From NCBI GenBank assembly GCA_949152475.1, contig OX424561.1:2356001-2420000 (forward strand): a stretch of 64,000 nucleotides of DNA, given 5' to 3'. Numbering within the stretch: the first letter of the stretch is position 1; each line of letters begins with the position of its first letter. This document shows, piece by piece, positions 12,032-23,493 of the stretch. A program made the translations under genes and the position numbers. The DNA comes from Terebella lapidaria. Taxonomy: Eukaryota; Annelida; Polychaeta; Terebellida; Terebellidae. The notes beneath the pieces were generated by a model that was given only the letters and a program-made list of their open reading frames with translations, had not been told where the DNA came from and searched no databases.

Positions 12032-14492
12032 ACTTGGCGAAATCTTCGATTTTGCCAAGTATGTTGATCGGTTTGGATGTTTGTTTGTAATTTTGTTTGT
12101 TTGTTTGTCTGTTCGCCCTCTAGAGGGCGCCATTTTTGTCAGATTTTTGTGACATTTTGCCCACACATGCACATCCAAATTCTTAGATCCCCCATTGTTT
12201 TTCAAGGTCGTAGGTCAAAGGTCAAGGTCACAGGAACATTTTGAAAATCGCCTGCCATTTAAGCCAATGATAAAATTAAAAGGTCCATATCTCAAGAACT
12301 ATTGCAGATAGAGCAAAAATAACATTATTTTCGGATCAGCAACATAGGTTTAATATATAAAAAGCATAGATTATGCAAATTAGCATGTATTTTACTATGA
12401 TGACGTCATCTCACACCAAACCGGAAGTAGAATTATTTTCCAAGCAAATGGACTCAAGATGCCCAAGGATCAGTTTTTAGGCCATTTTGGTGTGTTTGAA
12501 AGCCAAAAATTGATACTTTCCCCTATTATCACCCACTTTTCAACGAAAACCTCCATATCTCAGTGAATATTGATCGTAGAGCAAAAAGGACGTTATTTTC
12601 GGACCCATAGGGCTAAATGGCACTATTTTAGGTGTGGTTTGGTATCAGATTACACCTGTGGTGTCAAATTAGACCAAACCGGAAGTAGAATTATTTTCCA
12701 AGCAAATGGGCCCAGGATGCCCAAGGATCAGTTATTAGGCCGTTTTGGTGTGTTTCAAGGCCAAAAATTGATACTTTCCCCTATCATCACCCACTTTCCA
12801 TAAAAACCTCCATATCTCAATAAATATTGATCATAGAGCAAAAAGGACGCTACTTTCGGACCCATAGGGCTAATTGGCAATATAATAAGTGTGGTTTGGT
12901 ATCAGATTACACCTGTGGTGTCAAATTACACCAAACCGGAAGTAGAATTATTTCTCAAGCAAATGGGCTCAGGATGCCCAAGGATCAGTTATTTTTCCAT
13001 TTTGATGTCTTTCAAGGCCCAAAAATGATACTTTCCCCTATTATCACCCACTTTCCATGAAAAACCTCCATATATCAGTAAATATTGATTGTAGAGCAAA
13101 AAAGACGTTATTTTCGGACCCATAGGGCTAATTGGCATTAAACTAAGTGTGGTTTGTTATCAGATTACACCTGTGGTGTCAAATTACACCAAACCGGAAG
13201 TAGAATTATTTTTCAAGCAAATGGGCTCAGGATGCCCAAGGATAAGTTATTAAGCCAATTTGGTGTCTTTCAAGGCCCAAGATTGATACCTTCCCCTATT
13301 ATCGCCCACTTTCCATAAAAACCTCCATATCTCATTAAATATTGATCGTAGAGCAAAAAGGACGTTATTTTCAGACCCAGAGGGCTAATTTGCAACATGA
13401 TAAGTGTGGTTTGGTATCAGATTACACTTGTGGTGTCAAATCACACCAAACCGGAGGTAGAATTATTTTTCAAGCAAATGGTCTGAGGATGAAGAGGATC
13501 AGTTATTAGGCCGTTTTGGTGTGTTTCAAGGCCAAAAATGAATACTTTCTCCAATTATAACTCACTTTCCATGAAAACCTCCATATCTCATTAATTATTG
13601 ATCGTAGAGCAAAAAGAACGTTATTTTCAGACCCGGAGGGCTAATTGACAATATATTAGGTGTGGTTTGTTATCAGATTACACCTGTTGTGTCAAATTAC
13701 ATCTAACCGGAAGTAGAATTGTTTATATACTAGGTGTGGTTTGGTATCAGATTACACCTGTTGTGTCAAATTACATCAAACCGGAAGTAGAATTGTTTAT
13801 ATACTAGGTGTGGTTTGGTATCAGATTACACCTGTGGTCTCAAATTACACAAATCCGAAAGTAGAATTATTTTCAAGCGAATGGGCTCAGGATGCCCACT
13901 GTTCAGTTCTCAGGCTGGTTTAGTGTAAAATTAAAAAAAAACATATACAGCTATCAAACTGACATGCTGTGAATACTTATAAGTTATTTGCACAGTTGAT
14001 TTAAACAATTGACACACCATGATAATTTTACTTTCTATAACTATGGTAATTGTCATGATTAAGCTACATCTATTGAGACTAATAACGTATGTATTAAGTG
14101 CAATTGTCCCACCACTACAGTTTTTATTTATAACACAAACTGCTCCTCAATGACATTTCAGAATTAAAAACTCAATTAGTATTTTACAGTTTGATTTCGC
14201 CAAGTGTCACTGCGGAGCAGTGATAAAAAAAAAACCAACCACTGTATATTGCAATTAATGTCTGAAGTATCGTTCAAGAAGTATGTCCAGCTCAATTTTT
14301 AAGTATTTGATCAACATCAGCTCGAAACAATTGTGCACAGCGCTGATGTAAGCTCATTGTAATGCTGTTATCTAGTTTTTTATGTATGGCAAAAATCATC
14401 AAATCTGTCAACATTCTAAAACCTAAAACGCAAAAATCTAAAACGCAAAAAAGACGCTGCATTTCGCCAAGGCTGCTTGCAGCGTTTTCTCG
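12032..14492 (+). mobile_element. Helentron-like subtype A element (E5)
   Basis: Complete, with 5' hairpin at 12032, AGGTCA triplet at 12212, about six 257-bp units, a cluster of short partial units near 13660-13860, inner terminus near 14190 and outer terminus ending at 14492. From about 12105 onward it is almost identical to the following body (14493-16878), offset by 2,389-2,390 bp. Confidence 0.75.
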
Positions 14493-16878
14493 TTTGTCTG
14501 TTCGCCCTCTAGAGGGCGCCATTTTTGTCAGATTTTTGTGAAATTTTGCCCACACATGCACATCCAAATTCTTAGATCCCCCATTGTTTTTCAAGGTCGT
14601 AGGTCAAAGGTCAAGGTCACAGGAACATTTTGAAAATCGCCTGCCATTTAAGCCAATGATAAACTTAAAAGGTCCATATCTCAAGAACTATTGCAGATAG
14701 AGCAAAAATAACATTATTTTCGGATCAGCAACATAGGTTTAATATATAAAAAGCATAGATTATGCAAATTAGCATGTATTTCACTATGATGACGTCATCT
14801 CACACCAAACCGGAAGTAGAATTATTTTCCAAGCAAATGGACTCAAGATGCCCAAGGATCAGTTTTTAGGCCATTTTGGTGTGTTTGAAGGCCAAAAATT
14901 GATACTTTCCCCTATTATCACCCACTTTTCAACGAAAACCTCCATATCTCAGTGAATATTGATCGTAGAGCAAAAAGGACGTTATTTTCGGACCCATAGG
15001 GCTAAATGGCACTATTTTAGGTGTGGTTTGGTATCAGATTACACCTGTGGTGTCAAATTAGACCAAACCGGAAGTAGAATTATTTTTCAAGCAAATGGGC
15101 CCAGGATGCCCAAGGATCAGTTATTAGGCCGTTTTGGTGTGTTTCAAGGCCAAAAATTGATACTTTCCCCTATCATCACCCACTTTCCATAAAAACCTCC
15201 ATATCTCAATAAATATTGATCATAGAGCAAAAAGGACGCTATTTTCGGACCCATAGGGCTAATTGGCAATATAATAAGTGTGGTTTGGTATCAGATTACA
15301 CCTGTGGTGTCAAATTACACCAAACCGGAAGTAGAATTATTTCTCAAGCAAATGGGCTCAGGATGCCCAAGGATCAGTTATTTTTCCATTTTGATGTCTT
15401 TCAAGGCCCAAAAATGATACTTTCCCCTATTATCACCCACTTTCCATAAAAACCTCCATATATCAGTAAATATTGATTGTAGAGCAAAAAAGACGTTATT
15501 TTCGGACCCATAGGGCTAATTGGCATTAAACTAAGTGTGGTTTGTTATCAGATTACACCTGTGGTGTCAAATTACACCAAACCGGAAGTAGAATTATTTT
15601 TCAAGCAAATGGGCTCAGGATGCCCAAGGATAAGTTATTAAGCCAATTCGGTGTCTTTCAAGGCCCAAGATTGATACCTTCCCCTATTATCGCCCACTTT
15701 CCATAAAAACCTCCATATCTCATTAAATATTGATCGTAGAGCAAAAAGGACGTTATTTTCAGACCCAGAGGGCTAATTTGCAACATGATAAGTGTGGTTT
15801 GGTATCAGATTACACTTGTGGTGTCAAATCACACCAAACCGGAAGTAGAATTATTTTTCAAGCAAATGGTCTGAGGATGAAGAGGATCAGTTATTAGGCC
15901 GTTTTGGTGTGTTTCAAGGCCAAAAATGGATACTTTTTCTCCAATTATAACTCACTTTCCATGAAAACCTCCATATCTCATTAATTATTGACCGTAGAGC
16001 AAAAAGAACGTTATTTTCAGACCCGGAGGGCTAATTGACAATATATTAGGTGTGGTTTGTTATCAGATTACACCTGTTGTGTCAAATTACATCTAACCGG
16101 AAGTAGAATTGTTTATATACTAGGTGTGGTTTGGTATCAGATTACACCTGTTGTGTCAAATTACATCAAACCGGAAGTAGAATTGTTTATATACTAGGTG
16201 TGGTTTGGTATCAGATTACACCTGTGGTCTCAAATTACACAAATCCGAAAGTAGAATTATTTTCAAGCGAATGGGCTCAGGATGCCCACTGTTCAGTTCT
16301 CAGGCTGTTTTAGTGTAAAATTAAAAAAAACATATACAGCTATCAAACTGACATGCTGTGAATACTTATAAGTTATTTGCACAGTTGATTTAAACAATTG
16401 ACACACCATGATAATTTTACTTTCTATAACTATGGTAATTGTCATGATTAAGCTACATCTATTGAGACTAATAACGTATGTATTAAGTGCAATTGTCCCA
16501 CCACTACAGTTTTTATTTATAACACAAACTGCTCCTCAATGACATTTCAGAATTAAAAACTCAATTAGTATTTTACAGTTTGATTTCGCCAAGTGTCACT
16601 GCGGAGCAGTGATAAAAAAAAACCAACCACTGTATATTGCAATCAATGTCTGAAGTATCATTCAAGAAGTATGTCTAGCTCAATTTTTAAGTATTTGAAC
16701 AACATCAGCTCGAAACAATTGTGCACAGCGCTGATGTAAGCTCATTGTAATGCTGTTATCTAGTTTTATGTATGGCAAAAATCATCAAATCTGTCAACAT
16801 TCTAAAACCTAAAACGCAAAAATCTAAAACGCAAAAAAGACGCTGCATTTCGCCAAGGCTGCTTGCAGCGTTTTCTCG
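14493..16878 (+). mobile_element. Helentron-like subtype A body (E6), tandem duplicate of E5
   Basis: Same order as E5: left flank, AGGTCA triplet at 14601, CRE, six 257-bp units, short units near 16050-16250, and the two 3' termini. It lacks a 5' hairpin and joins directly to the E5 3' end through one TTTG. Only scattered single-base and small indel differences from E5 are visible, so the duplication is recent. Confidence 0.75.
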
Positions 16879-18992
16879 TTTGTTTGTTTGTTTGTATGCA
16901 CGTTCGCCCTCTAGGGGGCGCAATTTACGTCCGATTTTTGTGAAATTTTTACCACACATGCACATCCAAATTCTTAGATCCCCCATTGTTTTTCAAGGTC
17001 GTAGGTCAAAGGTCAAGGTCACAGGAACGTTTTGAAAATCGTCTGCCATTTAAGCCAATGATAAACTTAAAAGGTCCATATCTCAAAAACTATTGCAGAT
17101 AGAGCAAAAATAACATTATTTTCGGATCAGTCACATAGGTATAATATATAAAAATCATAGATTATGCAAATTAGCATTATTTCACTATGATGACGTCATC
17201 TCACACCAAACCGGAAGTAGAATTATTTTCCAAGCAAATGGACTCAGGATGCCTAAGGATCAGTTTTTAGGCCATTTTGGTGTGTTTGAAGGCCAAAAAT
17301 TGATACTTTCCCCTATTATCACCCACTTTACAATGAAAACCTCCATATCTCAGTGAATATTGATCGTAGAGCAAAAAGGACGTTATTTTCGGACCCGTAG
17401 GGCTAATTGGCATTTTATTAGGTGTGGTTTGGTATCAGATTACACCTGTGGTGTCAAATTAGACCAAACCGGAAGTAGAATTATTTTTCAAGCAAATTGG
17501 CCCAGGATGCCCAAGGATCAGTTATAAGGCCGTTTTGGTGTGTTTCAAGGCCAAAAATTGATACTTTCCCCTATTATCACCCACTTTCCATAAAAACCTC
17601 CATATCTCATTAAATATTGATCGTAGAGCAAAAAGGACGTTATTTTGGGACCCAAAGGGCTAATTGGCATTAAGCTAAGTGTGGTTTGTTATCAGATTAC
17701 ACCTATGGTGTCTAATTACACCAAACCGGAAGTAGAATTATTTTTCAAGCAAATGGGCTCAGGATGCCCAAGGATCAGTTATTTTTCCAACTTGGTGTCT
17801 TTCAATGCCCAAAAGTGATACTTTCCCCTATTATCACTCACTTCCCATAAAAACCTCCATATCTCAATAAATATTGATCGTAGAGCAAAAAGGACGTTAT
17901 TTTGGGACCCAAAGGGCGAATTGGCATTAAACTAAGTGTGGTTTGTTATCAGATTACACCTGTGGTGTCAAATTACACCAAACCGGAAGTAGAATTATTT
18001 TTCAAGCAAATGGGCTCAGGATGCCCAAGGATCAGTTATTTTTCCATTTTGGTGTCTTTCAAGGCCTAAAAATGATACTTTCCCTTATTATCACCCACTT
18101 TCCATAAAAACCTCCACATCTCATTAAATATTGATCATAGAGCAAAAAGAACGTTATTTTCTCACCCGGGGGGCTAATTTGCAATATAATAGTTGAGGTT
18201 TGGTATCAGAATGCAGCTGTTGTGTCAAATTACACCAAACCGGAAGAAGAATGTTTATATACTAGGTGTGGTTTGGTATCAGATTACACCTGTGGTGTCA
18301 AATTACACAAAAGCGAAAGTAGAATTATTTTCAAGCGAATTGGCTCAGGATGCCCATTGTTCAGTTCTCAGGCCGTTTTAGTGTAAAATAAAACAAACAT
18401 ATACTGCCATCAAGTTGACATGCTGTGAATACTTTTGAGTTATTGGCACAGTTGAATTACACAATTGCCACCAGCGTTACAGGTAGTAACTACAAAATCG
18501 AAAAATCCAATCAATTTTAACGTGTCAGATTTTTTCAAAGTGTCAATACTATGGTAACTGTCATGATCAAACTACATCTATCAGACACCAATAACGCATT
18601 TAGTAAATGCAATTGTCCCACCAATATAGTTTTTGTTTATAACACAAACTGCTCCTCAATGACATTTCAAAATTAAAAATTCAACTAGTTTTTCACAGTT
18701 GGATTTCGCCAAGTGTCACTGCGGAGCAGTGATAAATAAACAACCACTGTATATTGCAATTAATGTCTTGAAGTATCGCTCAAGAAGTCATCAAATCTGA
18801 AGTGTGTCCAGCTCAATTTTCAAGTATTTGAGCAACATCAGCTCAGACAATTGTGAACAGCGCTGGTGTAATCTCATTGTAATGCTGTTATCTAGTTTTA
18901 TGGCAAATATCATCAAATCTGTCAAAATGCTAAAATCTAAAACGCAAAAAAAAACGCTGCATTTCGCCAAGGCTGCTTGCAGCGTTTTCTCG
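16879..18992 (+). mobile_element. Helentron-like subtype A body (E7)
   Basis: TTTG run, CCCTCTAGGGGGCGC, AGGTCA triplet at 17003, CRE, four to five 257-bp units, a short partial unit at 18250, inner terminus near 18706 and outer terminus ending at 18992. No 5' hairpin is present at its start. It differs from E5/E6 by many substitutions and is closer to E2. Confidence 0.7.
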
Positions 18993-18994
18993 TT

Positions 18995-19144
18995 ACTTGG
19001 CGAAATCTTCGATTTTGCCAAGTATGTTGGTCGGTTTGGATGTATGTTTTTTACTTGACGAAATTAAATTTCGTCAAGTATGTTGGTCAGTTGCGTTTGT
19101 CTGTTTGTCTGTTTGTTACTTGACGAAATTAAATTTCGTCAAGT
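18995..19144 (+). mobile_element. Stack of three Helentron-like 5' hairpins (A, B, B)
   Basis: One subtype A hairpin starts at 18995. Two subtype B hairpins lie at 19053-19079 and 19118-19144, each with ACTTGACGAAATT perfectly inverse to AATTTCGTCAAGT around a single central base. ATGTTGGTC follows each, then TTTG/TCTG-rich spacers. Three starts with no bodies between them are what nested insertion into the 5' TTTG tract would leave. Confidence 0.7.
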
Positions 19145-19298
19145 ATGTTGGTCAGTTGAGTTTATCTGTTTGTTTGTTTGTGTGCACTCTACAGGTCACA
19201 ATTTTGGTCGTATCGTCATGAAGCTTCACCAGAAGGTAGACAATCAATTTCGGACCAAGTGGTAAACTTTAAGGAGGTCAAGGTCAAAAATTGAGGTC

Positions 19299-20275
19299 AA
19301 GGTCATAGAAAAGGTCAAAATCGAAAAATCGCAATAACTTCGCTTCTAATTGAGATTATTTTTTCTGGGTATTTATATATTTCTCTATGGTCAATTCTGC
19401 ATCATCTGATGCATGTCCGATGGTCGTACGACCAAAATTCCCGATTTTCGGTCCAGGTCGAAAATTTGGGGGTCAAGAATTTAGGTTTTTCCTGTCTCAC
19501 AATATTCAAAATCATATTATAGAGCCAGGTTCCAATATATGTTGCTGATTTTTACTCAGGAGTTGTGCCTTATCACGCAGAACAAGATCCTGAAGTTTCA
19601 GAGCTCAGGGTCAAGGATTAGAGTTAAGGTCATAGTAAAGGTCAAAATCGAAAAATCGTGATAACTCCGCTTCTAATCAAGATTATTTTTTCTGTGTATT
19701 TTTATATTTTTCTATGGTCAATTCCGCATCACATGATGCATGTCTGATGGTCGTATGACCTAAACTCTCGATTTTCGGTCCAGGTCGAAAATTTGGGGGT
19801 CATGAACTTAGGTCTTGCTTGTCTCAATTTTCAAAACCCTATTGTAGAGCGAGGTTCCAATATATGTTTCTGATTTTTACCCAGGAGTTGTGCCTTCTCA
19901 CGCAGAACATGACTGTGAAGTTATAGGGCTCAAGGTCAAGAATTACAGTTAAGGTCATAGTAAAGGTCAAAATTGAAAAATCGTGATAACTCCGCTTGTA
20001 ATCATGATTATTTTTTCTGATTATTTTTGTATTTTTCTATGGTCAAATCCGCATCATATGATACATGTCCGATGGTCGTATGACCAAAACTCTGGATTTT
20101 CGGTCCAGGTCGAAAATTTGGGGGTCATGAATTTAGGTTTTTCCTGTCTCACAATATTCAAAACCACATTATAGAGCCAGGCTCCAATATATATTGCCGG
20201 ATTTTACTCAGGAGTTGTGCCTGATCACGCAGAATAAGATTGTGAAGTTGTAGAACTCAAGGTCACGAGTTTTCC
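19299..20275 (+). repeat. 326-bp tandem repeat, three units
   Basis: AAGGTCATAG recurs at 19299, 19625 and 19951, exactly 326 bp apart each time. The first unit contains the perfect palindrome GGTCGTACGACC near 19420, which has decayed to GGTCGTATGACC in the later units. Each unit also holds GGTCCAGGTCGAAAATTTGG. Confidence 0.75.
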
Positions 20276-20392
20276 CGATCGAATTCTGCACGCTGCCAGT
20301 CCAATGTACAGCCATGGCATAATTCAGTGTTTATCCTGAGCGAAGTCTCTCCTACGCACTATACTTTACACGTGTTGAGTTTCAATGAACAG

Positions 20393-20465
20393 AATGGCGC
20401 AGTCAGTAGAGGCGTTAGGTATATGTGCGAGGGGTCAGTGATTCGATTCTCACCGTTGACTGATA
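20393..20465 (+). ncRNA. tRNA-like / SINE-head segment
   Basis: TGGCGCAGTCAGTAGAGGCG resembles a tRNA A box and D arm, and GTGATTCGATTCTCAC resembles a B box and T arm at about the right distance. A run of nine T follows at 20466, suitable as a pol III stop. The acceptor stem does not close, so this is not a functional tRNA; a tRNA-derived SINE head or tRNA pseudogene is more likely. The rest of 20290-21280 shows nothing recognisable. Confidence 0.4.
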
Positions 20466-21312
20466 TTTTTTTTTCTTCTAAAATTCAATTCCAAATGACT
20501 TTTTCTATTTCTGAGTGGTCTTGTAAGCATCCCAAACCTGCCATGCTTTATATGTAATTCTATTGTTTCGAATTATAATGATCACCTTTGAAGGAAAAAA
20601 CACTGTTCCACGAACAGTGACAAACTATTTTATCGGGCTTTCTAGTGGTATCATCAAAATCTAGTTTGTTCTTTATATTTAAAGTTACAAGCCGCTTTAA
20701 ATTCAGCATTACGGCCACAACTGTGAATGACCTGTGGTATTAGCTGCTAACAAATGCATGACAAAAGGCGTGTACCAGATGATATGTCTGCTTCATATGA
20801 TGCATGTGGGATTGGGGGTCTGGTAAGTTGCATGGCGAATGGCCCAGATTAAACACTGTATCGTGTGTACAGGGTCTCATTGGTTTCATTATGATCGAGC
20901 GATGCATGTTTTTGTCATAACGCGTTTGTGTTAACTCGTTTCTTCATAGCCTTAAAATATGACCTAATTACAACTGTTTGTTGTTTACTTGTTGTCAATG
21001 AAATTTCATATTTGTGCGGGAATATTTGCTGTTTGTTATTCGCTCATTTTTAGGCTATCGATATTTGTTTTTGGATTTTTGTAATTTTGATATATTTTAG
21101 GTTTTTTAGTAGTGGCATCATCAAAATTTTGTGCCGTTAGCATGGTTAGAGGTAATATATTATGTTGATACATACGCAAACTAGATGTTTCAAATGGTTC
21201 AGTTTCCAATGCTATATGTTGTCAGGGGATGCCATAAATGTGTAAATAATGAGTAAATGTTTTGAATGTAAACAAATGTGTAGATTTTCGTCAAGTGTTG
21301 GCCTATGGCCGA

Positions 21313-23493
21313 TTTTTTGTTTGTTTGCTTGTTAGCGCTCCACAGGTCACAATTTTGAATGTAGAATCATGGAATTAGGTCAGAAGATGTACAATCCAAT
21401 ATAGATGGATGAGTTCATTTTTGGGAGGTCAAGGTCAAATATTGAGGTCAAGGTCACGCAAAACGATAAAAACACATAAATGGCCATAACTCCGGTTCTA
21501 ATTGTCCTAAAGACTTCAAACCAAATTCATATTGTAGATAAACTCGAGTTCTATCTTCTGTGACCTTGACCTTGGCATTTCACCTTGACCTTGAGAAGTT
21601 CGCCATGAGGTGAATGACAAGGTCAAGTACGAAGGTCAGCGCACCATATCGAGTAGTATATCGTTTGAAAGGTCTTGACCCCCTGATTGCAGTGATACCC
21701 TATTTTCGGCGCTGCGACGTACACTGACGTCACAATGACGTCATAAACGTCAAATTTCCGAAATTTCAAAAGGCCATAACATCGTCAATACTTTATGGAA
21801 TCTCTTCAAACTTGATATGCATATTGACAGCAATGACCTCTACGAATTAAAGTACAAAGGTCAAAAGATAAGGTCAAGGTCATCGAAATCCCAGAAAAAC
21901 ACGTTTCCGGTAATAACATCCGTTTGATTTGTCGTAGGTTCATGAATTTTGAACCATATCCTTCAGAAGAGGTATAGTAATCGAGTGTATATGTCAATTT
22001 TATGATTGACCTCGAAATTTGTCAGGAAAATAAGGTCATATGAGGAAAACTTCAAGGTCAAATTTTCAAACTAACTGAAACCTATCAAGTAGTATATCAA
22101 ATGAAAAGTCTTGATTCCCTGGTACATACTTTCTCATCAGTTTTGAGATGTGACGTTTATTGACGTCACAGTGACGTCATAAACGTTAATTTTTCGAAAT
22201 TTCAAACGGTCATAGTGTCCACAAATCTTGTTTGATTCTAATGAAATTATACAGGTTTAATATATGTCTTCATGCACAGGCAATGCACAATTTTCGTGAC
22301 TCAAGGTCAAAGATCAAGGTCAAGGTCACGCAAAATGTTGAAAACACATAAGTGGCCATAACTCCGGTTCTATTTGTTATAGAGACTTCAAACCAAGTTC
22401 ATATTGTAGATAAACTCGAGTCCTATCTTCTGTGTCCTTGACCTTGGCATTTGACCTTGACCTTGAGAAGTTCGCCATGAGGTGAATGTCAAGGTCAAGT
22501 ACGAAAGTCAGCGCACCATTACGAGTAGTATATCGTTGGAAAGGTTTTGAGCCCCTGTTTGCAGTGATACCCTATTTTCGGCGCTGCGACGTACACTGAC
22601 ATCACAATGACATCATAAACGTCAAATTACCGAAATTTCAAAAGGCCATAACAGCGTCAATACTGTATGGAATACCTTGAAACTTGACATGCATATTAAT
22701 AGCCCTGATCTTTACGAATTGAAATACAAAGGTCAAAGGTCGAGGTCAAGGTCATCGAAATCCCAGAAAAAACACCTTTTCGGTTATAACATCTGTTTGA
22801 ATCGTTGTAGTCTCATAAAATTTGAACCATATCATTCAGAAGAGGTATAGCAATCAGACTTATATGTCAATTCCATGATTAACCTTGAACTTGATCGGAA
22901 AAATGAGGTCACATGAGCAAAACTTCAAGGTCAAATTTTCAAACTAACTAAAAGCTATCAAGTAATATATCAAATGGAAGGCCTTGAACCCATGATAAAT
23001 AGTTTCCCATCAGTTTTCAAATGTGACGTTTATTGACGTCACAGTGACCTCATGTACGCAAATTTTTCGAAATTTCGAAAAGCCACAGTGTCCGGAATTC
23101 TTGTTCGATTCTGATGGAATTGTTCAAGTATAATTTATATCTTCATGCACGGGCAATGCACAATTTTCGTGACCCAAGGTCAAGGGTCAAGGTCAAGGTC
23201 AAAGAAAAGGTCAAAATCACAAAAATTGCCATAACTTCGGAACTATTCGTCAGAGAAAGTTCAAACTGGGACCATATTCTAGCATATCAAAAGGTCTTTG
23301 TCCGCTGACCTTGAATGTGCACTTTGACCTTGACCTGGAAAAGTTTGCCCAAGTAAAAATTTCATGGAAAAAGTATCTTTCTTCAAATGTTGAGGAGTTG
23401 TTCAGTAAATCTTTTCAATGTGTAAATTATGGGTAAATGTTTTAAATGTAAACAAATGTTTAGTCATTTCGTCAAGTGTTGGCCTATGGCCGA
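21313..23493 (+). mobile_element. Helentron-like subtype B body (B2)
   Basis: Starts with TTTG and CTCCACAGGTCACAATTTTG, then AGGTCA/TGACCT-rich sequence in two diverged ~0.9-kb repeats (21430-22250 and 22310-23100), including CRE pairs at 21725-21743 and 22161-22179. It ends with ATTTCGTCAAGTGTT, GGCC-TAT-GGCC and GA. It has no 5' hairpin of its own. A short frame from 23114 is repeated at 25218 but looks non-coding. Confidence 0.65.

Larger units (their letters stand above)
19118..21312 (+). mobile_element. Helentron-like element, subtype B (B1, complete)
   Basis: The 5' end is ACTTGACGAAAT. The 3' end is TTTTCGTCAAGTGTT, then the hairpin GGCC-TAT-GGCC and GA, followed by T. The interior begins with a CTCTACAGGTCACAATTTTG block, followed by about three tandem 326-bp units (19299, 19625, 19951) rich in AGGTCA. 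From 20290 to 21280 it is unique sequence containing a tRNA-like segment at 20393-20465. No protein is encoded. Confidence 0.65.

Noticed and set aside
12570-13060. Repeated small frames beginning MIVEQKGRYF or MIIEQKGRYF (also at 14959, 15216, 29266, 29506 and 29764)
   Set aside because: They follow the 257-bp unit, are broken by single-base changes between units, and have no coding-type conservation.
20393-20465. Functional tRNA gene
   Set aside because: A- and B-box-like motifs are present, but the acceptor stem does not pair, so only a tRNA-like call is kept.
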